This document shows positions 58,629-64,000 of a stretch of 64,000 nt of DNA, one piece after another. The notes beneath the pieces were generated by a model that was given only the letters and a program-made list of their open reading frames with translations, did not search any database and had not been told where the DNA came from. The position numbers and the translations under genes are program-made. Source of the DNA: Enchytraeus crypticus (lineage: Eukaryota > Annelida > Clitellata > Enchytraeida > Enchytraeidae). Within the stretch, counting starts at the first letter, position 1. Each line of letters opens with the position of its first letter. The stretch covers positions 1-64,000 of the forward strand of contig CAJHZI010000649.1 of assembly GCA_905160935.1 (NCBI GenBank). Direction: 5' to 3'.

Positions 58629-58833
58629 TCACACAAGATCGTGTTTGCTGGAATTCTCAATACAGAGCAAGACGAATGAATTGCTACAGGAATATTTCTT
58701 TCCTCCGATTGTCTCGTATTCAACCAATGAACTTCCTCTTCCGTCGTCTTCAAACTCTGAGCTTCTCCAGTTCCTGCAGTTGTCATCCCGTTTACCACTC
58801 GAACTTGCTCCATGCCAAACTAGCTTCTGAGGC
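58629..58833 (-). CDS. Mp: Multiplexin endostatin exon C, last coding exon (205 bp)
   Basis: Completes Trp then reads PQKLVWHGASSSGKRDDNCR, a linker, SCSNSFVLLCIENSS and a short tail to TGA. It supplies the last three of the four disulfide cysteines of endostatin, in the usual spacing. The acceptor is AATACTTGCAG. The stop lies about 2 kb from the stop codon of the convergent GABA receptor gene. Confidence 0.92.
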
Positions 58834-61800
58834 CTGCAAGTATTTATAGACAGCAGATTCTGTTGAATAGTATACTAGCAAGTGAACCGAAATATCTACC
58901 TGTACTATGGCAGATCCACGCGGAGTACAAGGAAATGGCTTGATAAATGTCATAAAACATTGAAAAGGTTAAAAGTTTTAAAAAGATGTGTTTGATTTTC
59001 AAATGTAGATCTTTCATTTATTTGGATAACGGTTGTGAAAAAAGTATTTGAGTGACATAAGCTAGTGCCTAATGCTTAGATAAACGTCAGTCTCATGTCT
59101 AGAAAATATATCAAATGTCGATTGGACACCAAATTTGAAACTTGCACCTATTGATTTCTGACGAAATCCTACCAGATTAAGCCACACTCTTGTCGGTAAA
59201 GACTAATACATGTAGTTATAAAGCTGCTATTTTACAAAGATTCAATGTGTAACTCCAGTTGTTCTTCAGTGCCCGTTTCACAAACGCAGATTAGTATTAA
59301 GTGAAACGCAAAACAACCATCGACAATTAATATCTGAAATAATTGCGTATACTATCGATTTATATTTTGGACCTCAGGAAGATTTTTAAGAAGTTATAAT
59401 ATCTAAAAGATGTCATAGAAGGCAGAATTGAAGGAAATGTAGGCAGAGGCAATACGAGATTAGGTATGTTAGATGATTTAAAGAGCCACTCATATGTGGA
59501 TACGAAGAGGAAAACGGAAGACAGAAGAGTGGAAGCGTTATATACCATGGATCTGCCAGTAGGCAGTGCACTAAGAAAGAGAGAGAGAGAGATAATATGC
59601 AAACAGACTTTAACATCACTGTCATCGGTCGACAGCGAGCCAGTGCAAGTAAGAATTAATTGCCACTAAAAATTGTGCCACCGGCTTAAACGTATTCGAG
59701 TTTCGCGGAAATATGTTAAACGCATCAAAGCAGAAATGGCAAATAACTACTTTCGATGAATTGACAGATCTGAAGAATTTGATAGACTTACCAATGGGGA
59801 TCGGTTAGGACGTTACGACCATCAAATGAATAAATGGAAAACTTTTCCAGGAATTTTCCGCCACTTTTTCCGAATATATCATTCCAAGAATCGAAGAGCG
59901 GTTCGCCCTAAGAATAATTCGCAAGAAAACATTAAAAACCTTTAGCTAAATCTACATAGAATAAATTTCGTAATCTATTAAAATCATTGCATTCATTCAT
60001 ACATTGGTATGTATGAAATTATTTTGTTACCAATTCATATTTGAATTACATTGGAATTCCGGTAAAGTAACTTAAGTTTAAGTTACGATTTTTCCCATAA
60101 CTACAGTTGGCTCCTGATAAATTAATAACATTCTACATCGCACCCCTCTCAATATGTTATTGACTAAAATATAAAACAGCATCTGCAGTATATTACAAAG
60201 AGTCACTTAAAATCAACTAGAATGACGTTTCAGATGAAATTTGAACTGGTGATTGATTTGAACATCATAGCAAATTAGTATTTATAATTCCATAAGAATA
60301 TCAAACAAGGTACAAATACGAATTGGATCAAAGGACAGAATTGTTAATTGTTTGCTTGTAGGGTACAAGCAAAATATACCCATGCTTCGTGTTCACATTA
60401 GAAACCATTTTTCACTGCATTATCACCTTAATACCTACTTTAGCTTTTCTTACAGAAAATTATGAGGAAAAACTAGTTGAAAGACTACGAATTAAAATTT
60501 ATTAAATTAGCAATGTATTGGCTACATATGTATATATAATTGTATATATTTATACATTTTTATAAGTGTATATGCATATACATATATGTAGGTACTTATT
60601 TGTACATGTGCACGTATGTATATATTTAAAGTACACTAATAATCATCAAACATGAGAGCGAAAGAAGACAAGAATAAAAAGCAAAACAAGTATACCAGAG
60701 AGTTGACAATAGGAAGTGCAGTGTCATGCCGCCTGTGCACTATTGCCGATATGTCTTGGACTGGAGAGGTGAGGAAGGCAGTAAAGGTGCCCCGGTACCC
60801 TGCTGCCCGTGATTCGTGATAGCAGATAGAGTCTGCCCCGCTAATGCCCCCCATGTTTCCTTGTACAGGAGAATTGGAGGCAATTAGATGCAGCTACAGT
60901 CAAACAGAAGAAACATATATCATCTAAATCATAAACTTATCTTTTTATAAAACTTATTTCGTTAAAAGACTAAAATAGTAACTAGATCGTACAAACAACC
61001 ATAAAGTAAAGTTGAGAATTGCTCGACAAGACCCTATCTCATGCGACATAGAGAACGAGTGATATGATGCGTTGATATGCTGGTGATTTTAGGATATATT
61101 TCTTTATATTAATTGATATATTGATTGATTGACTGCCTAGCACCCTGACTGAGTGATTGGTTAATAATTAAATATTGACTTATTGGCTTTTTGATTAACG
61201 AAAAGATTAGAGTCTCTTTAAGATGTACTAACAACTGTTGCGACAGGAGGACTTGTGGAATCGTGAAAATTCTCATCGTCGCCATTTCCACCCTAATAAA
61301 ATTATTGCAGCAAAAGTAAAGATCATGTTATAATTAAATTAAGACTGTAAAAAAAGAGATTATGATATTGTTAAATTAATAAAGTATTTTCATTATATTA
61401 ATATATTAAATATAAAAACTGCTACATGTATTATTAAATTAGTACAGTAAACATAAAAGTTTTGTCATTATTGAATCAGTACACTAAACATAAATCCCCT
61501 CGTGTTGTGCTCCTGTGTGGTTGGGATCACTGCAGAATAGGGCAACCGCAAACAATCTGCTGCGTGTACGTAAGAGGCGACTAAGGCAGGATTTGACGAA
61601 GGCAAAGGGGATCCACCTCACCCATTAAATTTCGCCCTGTTTACCTGGCAAACGGAGCTAAACAAATGAAGAAGTTCTTAATTAGTCGGTACAGAGAGAC
61701 AGTTAATAGATGTGATAAGAAATAGAAAGGAAAAATGGATGGGACATAATATAAGGGTGAATAGTTTGCTGCAGGATGTATTTGAATGAATATTGTAGGG

Positions 61801-62839
61801 CAAAAGAGTTAAGAGGCAGACCAAGACATGAGTTGTTGGATGACCTGATAACAAATTCTTATAAAAAGCTGAAAAGAAATCCTGATGGTAGAATTGGTTG
61901 GAAGAGGTACATGCCATGGACCTGCCGTTAGGCAGTGCAATAGAAGAAGAAATCAGTACACTAAACGCAGAGGTAATGCTAGTATTAATAAATGCCGTAA
62001 CTATAGAGAATGATATCTATTCCTATTGGCAGTATCACAATCCGTGTTGTGTCCGAGTTTCTGAATAATCGACCAACCGTGGACTGTGTGTCGTAGGGAC
62101 GACAAACAAACTTAAGAAGGGCATTCGGTTGGTGAGCGTACATGAAAGGGTAACAGCCAGACTGAAAAAAATTCTGACTGTCAATTCTGCTGAGGATTAA
62201 TCAATTACCTTTAAACTATGAACATTATGTACTTTACTGTATTCATTTAACACTGGTATAATCGCTATGTTTACAGCTTTGTCTTAATAGGAATTTGATT
62301 ATTATATATATTATATCATTATATTATTATATAATTAAATATATCATTATATATTATTATATCATTATATATATAGTACTTATTCACGAGAGATTTAGAA
62401 ATAACAAGAAGTAGCAAAGAGGCGAAATTGCTGTCTATAGCAGTCAAGAATCGATCGATAGATGTCATGCAAATTCTCTTCGAACGACTTTTAACAGGAA
62501 CAGATGTAAGTCTGGGTAACGATTGAATTGGCTATTTTTTGCAAAGGTCACGAGTTTCAAACCCAGCGATACCAACTCTGACAGTGATCTTGTGTACTTG
62601 GGCACTGTGCACTTGTGTACACAGTGCACAGTGCATGTACACTGTGCACATTTTGGCAGACTTTCTACGTACAAACTTCGTAAAAGAGAATCATAAAAAG
62701 CATTTCGAAGATTCTCTACGATGAGAAGTACGACAGCAATGCTACAACCTTTTCGTTGTCGACATGAATTGTCCTAGAACCAAACTGAAAAATATCAATA
62801 TAGCGTAGATACTCAATATATCAATATTTGAAATCACGA

Positions 62840-62905
<66 letters not shown>

Positions 62906-63574
62906 TTGTATTTTGTAACAAATATTTGTAACAAATCGCACAGCTCAAAGTTAAAATTATGAAAATACATTTTACTGTGGCTCTTTCAAAGAAAAAAGTG
63001 ACGATAAAGTTGAAATTTAACTTTAGGACTTCAGTTGCTGGTTTGCAGTTTTGTTTGATAAATATTACACAATAACACTGTATAGCGTACAAGAAATGTC
63101 GATTTCTTCACAATTGTTACATCTCTCAAACAACTTAACATCACCATAGTTATAGCTTGAAAAGTAAACTTTTATTTCTAATAAACTTTTCAGTATTTCA
63201 TGATTTCGGCTATTTGCAAAAGGATAGCAATATAAAAAGGCATATGTAGGCCTATGAGCTTAAAAGTTTAATGCATTCAAGCACACATGAACTTTGGACA
63301 TTTTCTATATACTTTCTTCCCAGTTTATAACAGCTTACAGCTTTTCAGTACTTATAGATAGGAAACCGTCAACATATTAAATTACTTTTATTAGCCAATA
63401 TTGAATGTTTGTTGATGCTTATCTCATTAAATTTGAGAGCAAACTTACAGAAGCTGAGAGAAATCCTGACTGAACTCTTATATAAAGAGTGTTTGCGGAT
63501 GTAACAAAAGCAAGAGCTCCAATTGGCAGCCTTTCTCCAGCTCTTTGAAGCGTGTCCTCATCTGGAAATGTCAT
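58629..63574 (-). CDS. Mp: Collagen XV/XVIII-type multiplexin, 3' end with endostatin domain (partial)
   Basis: Extracellular-matrix/basement-membrane collagen, of which only the C-terminal non-collagenous region is in the window. On the minus strand the exons are 63574-63449 (trimerisation domain), 61292-61233 (hinge, tentative), 60893-60696, 59907-59792 and 58833-58629 (endostatin, ending TGA). Endostatin begins LHLIASNSPVQGNMGG, contains GADSICYHESRAAGYRGTF, FSIYSFDGRNVLTDPHW and VWHGASSSGKRDDNC, and ends NSFVLLCIENSS. All correspond to vertebrate endostatin, with the four cysteines in family positions. Phases 0/0/2 match across the junctions. Gly-X-Y collagen exons are not in the window and should lie to the right. 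The gene converges on the GABA receptor gene. An extra hinge exon between 61292 and 63449 is possible. Confidence 0.9.
58834..59791 (-). other. Mp: Multiplexin intron between endostatin exons B and C
   Basis: Contains an antisense LINE fragment and no other recognisable feature. Confidence 0.6.
59378..59592 (+). mobile_element. LINE 3' fragment with (GA)n tail
   Basis: GATGTCATAGAAGGCAGAAT, GTTAGATGATTTAAAGAGCC and the terminus CCATGGATCTGCCAGTAGGC, AGTGCACTAAGAAAGAGAGA. Confidence 0.82.
59792..59907 (-). CDS. Mp: Multiplexin endostatin exon B (116 bp)
   Basis: It encodes GEPLFDSWNDIFGKSGGKFL then EKFSIYSFDGRNVLTDPHW. This corresponds to the LLFPSWEALF and ARIFSFDGKDVL region of vertebrate endostatin. 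The acceptor is TTATTCTTAG and the donor TTG/GTAAGT. It exits in phase 2, so the final Trp codon is split (TG/G) with exon C. Confidence 0.92.
59908..60695 (-). other. Mp: Multiplexin intron between endostatin exons A and B
   Basis: AT-rich with a degenerate TATA/CATA stretch at 60525-60620; nothing else seen. Confidence 0.6.
60696..60893 (-). CDS. Mp: Multiplexin endostatin exon A (198 bp)
   Basis: It encodes 66 residues from LHLIASNSP through the GADSICYHESRAAGYRGTF core to HDTALPIVNSL. This aligns without gaps to the first third of vertebrate endostatin (LHLVALNSP...GADFQCF...PIVNL). It contains the first conserved cysteine. The acceptor is GACTGTAG and the donor CTG/GTATAC, with phase 0 at both ends. 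Confidence 0.92.
61233..61292 (-). CDS. Mp: Multiplexin hinge exon (60 bp, tentative)
   Basis: Between a TTTTATTAG acceptor and a GTTAGT donor, 20 codons read GGNGDDENFHDSTSPPVATV. This acidic Ser/Thr/Pro linker would run straight into LHLIASNSP of endostatin in phase 0. Vertebrate collagen XVIII has a similar flexible protease-sensitive hinge ending PVLHL. Nothing in the segment itself is diagnostic. Confidence 0.55.
61640..61945 (+). mobile_element. LINE 3' fragment
   Basis: Carries AGGCAGACCAAGACATGAGT and TGTTGGATGACCTGATAACA, with the terminus CCATGGACCTGCCGTTAGGC, AGTGCAATAGAAGAAGAAA. Confidence 0.8.
62838..62902. repeat. (TA)n microsatellite
   Basis: Uninterrupted alternating TA. Confidence 0.95.
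63449..63574 (-). CDS. Mp: Multiplexin trimerisation-domain exon (126 bp)
   Basis: The minus-strand frame reads MTFPDEDTLQRAGERLPIGA then LAFVTSANTLYIRVQSGF, the collagen XV/XVIII NC1 trimerisation fold (family pattern: tFpxxxxMlxxxxxxPeGtLayvxxxxxLyvRVxnGw). The boundaries are a TATCGTTAG acceptor and a consensus GTAAGTTT donor, with both ends in phase 0. The initial ATG is internal to the protein, not a start. Confidence 0.85.
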
Positions 63575-63863
63575 CTAACGATAAACATAAAAACATCACT
63601 GCATATATTATATGCACTATACAAAAGCTTACATAGTTGCTAAATCGATATTGAAAACTGAAATAACTTCTCATACTTATAGGAATTTAATACTGCCGAT
63701 TTCAGCAAATTTGAATGTGTAAAATGGAACTGTATGAAACAAATAAGCGTTCTCTAATCTATGATTGACGCATGATAATAATAGGTAATATTTCCGAAGT
63801 AGGTCCTATCTAATTCTCAAATATTCTAACCAAATAGAGCAAGAAAATAGGATACTCTAGGAT

Positions 63864-63985
63864 TCACTGACTACTAGCAGATCCTTGTTATATAAAGTCT
63901 CCACTCTTCTCTGTCATCCTCTTTTCTCTTCATGTCCAAATATGAGTGGATCTTTTTAAATCATCTAACAATCCCAAATCGGCCC
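63864..63985 (-). mobile_element. LINE 3' fragment lacking the last bases
   Basis: On the minus strand GATTGTTAGATGATTTAAAA, GATCCACTCATATTTGGACA, TGAAGAGAAAAGAGGATGAC. The usual terminal motif is degraded. It lies in the intron or flank upstream of the trimerisation exon of multiplexin. Confidence 0.65.
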
Positions 63986-64000
63986 GCCATAGGGTACTTA

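Larger units (their letters stand above)
61293..63448 (-). other. Mp: Multiplexin intron upstream of the hinge exon
   Basis: Holds a family D head fragment (61490-61630, GTTGTGCTCCTGTGTGGTTG), a LINE fragment (61640-61945), a family E head (62042-62140), TA runs (62280-62375, 62838-62902) and a GTGCAC-rich hairpin at 62603-62633. A further hinge exon may be hidden here. Confidence 0.55.

Overview
This looks like nuclear DNA of an arthropod, most likely an insect with a large, AT-rich, repeat-laden genome. Coding exons are short and far apart with spliceosomal boundaries, and LINE and SINE debris and microsatellites are everywhere. I cannot name the species. Two real protein-coding genes are visible, and almost none of their exons show up as long open frames.

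Positions 1 to 24,099 form one very long inverted repeat. The left arm (1 to about 11,966) and the right arm (about 12,037 to 24,099) face each other across a roughly 70-base spacer. Every feature in the left arm reappears inverted in the right arm: a 5S rRNA-derived fragment, an 18-bp array, a 127-bp duplication, SINEs, reverse-transcriptase relics, a ~145-bp satellite and a 2-kb array of a 16-bp repeat. The outer parts are nearly identical. The arms differ mainly inside tandem arrays and next to the apex. It is either a giant palindrome or an assembly fold-back, and the sequence alone cannot settle which.

Positions 24,100 to 29,300 hold old LINE and SINE pieces and no convincing gene. From 29,322 to 56,661 (+ strand) I assemble a complete eight-exon gene for a Cys-loop GABA-type chloride channel subunit. 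It has a signal peptide, ligand-binding domain, Cys-loop and four membrane segments, totals 580 residues, and all splice phases agree. Its introns carry a fold-back transposon with an 8-bp target duplication, many minisatellites, and dispersed LINE and SINE copies.

From 58,629 to 63,574 (- strand) lies the 3' end of a collagen XV/XVIII-type gene (multiplexin): the trimerisation-domain exon, a hinge exon and three exons forming an entire endostatin domain with all four cysteines. Its collagenous exons must lie beyond the right edge. The two genes converge, with stop codons about 2 kb apart.

The dominant interspersed family is a LINE whose reading frame ends in Pro-Trp-Thr-Cys followed directly by a stop, a short GCAGTGCACT terminus and a variable simple-repeat tail. 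At least one SINE family carries the same 3' end, which suggests a LINE/SINE partnership.
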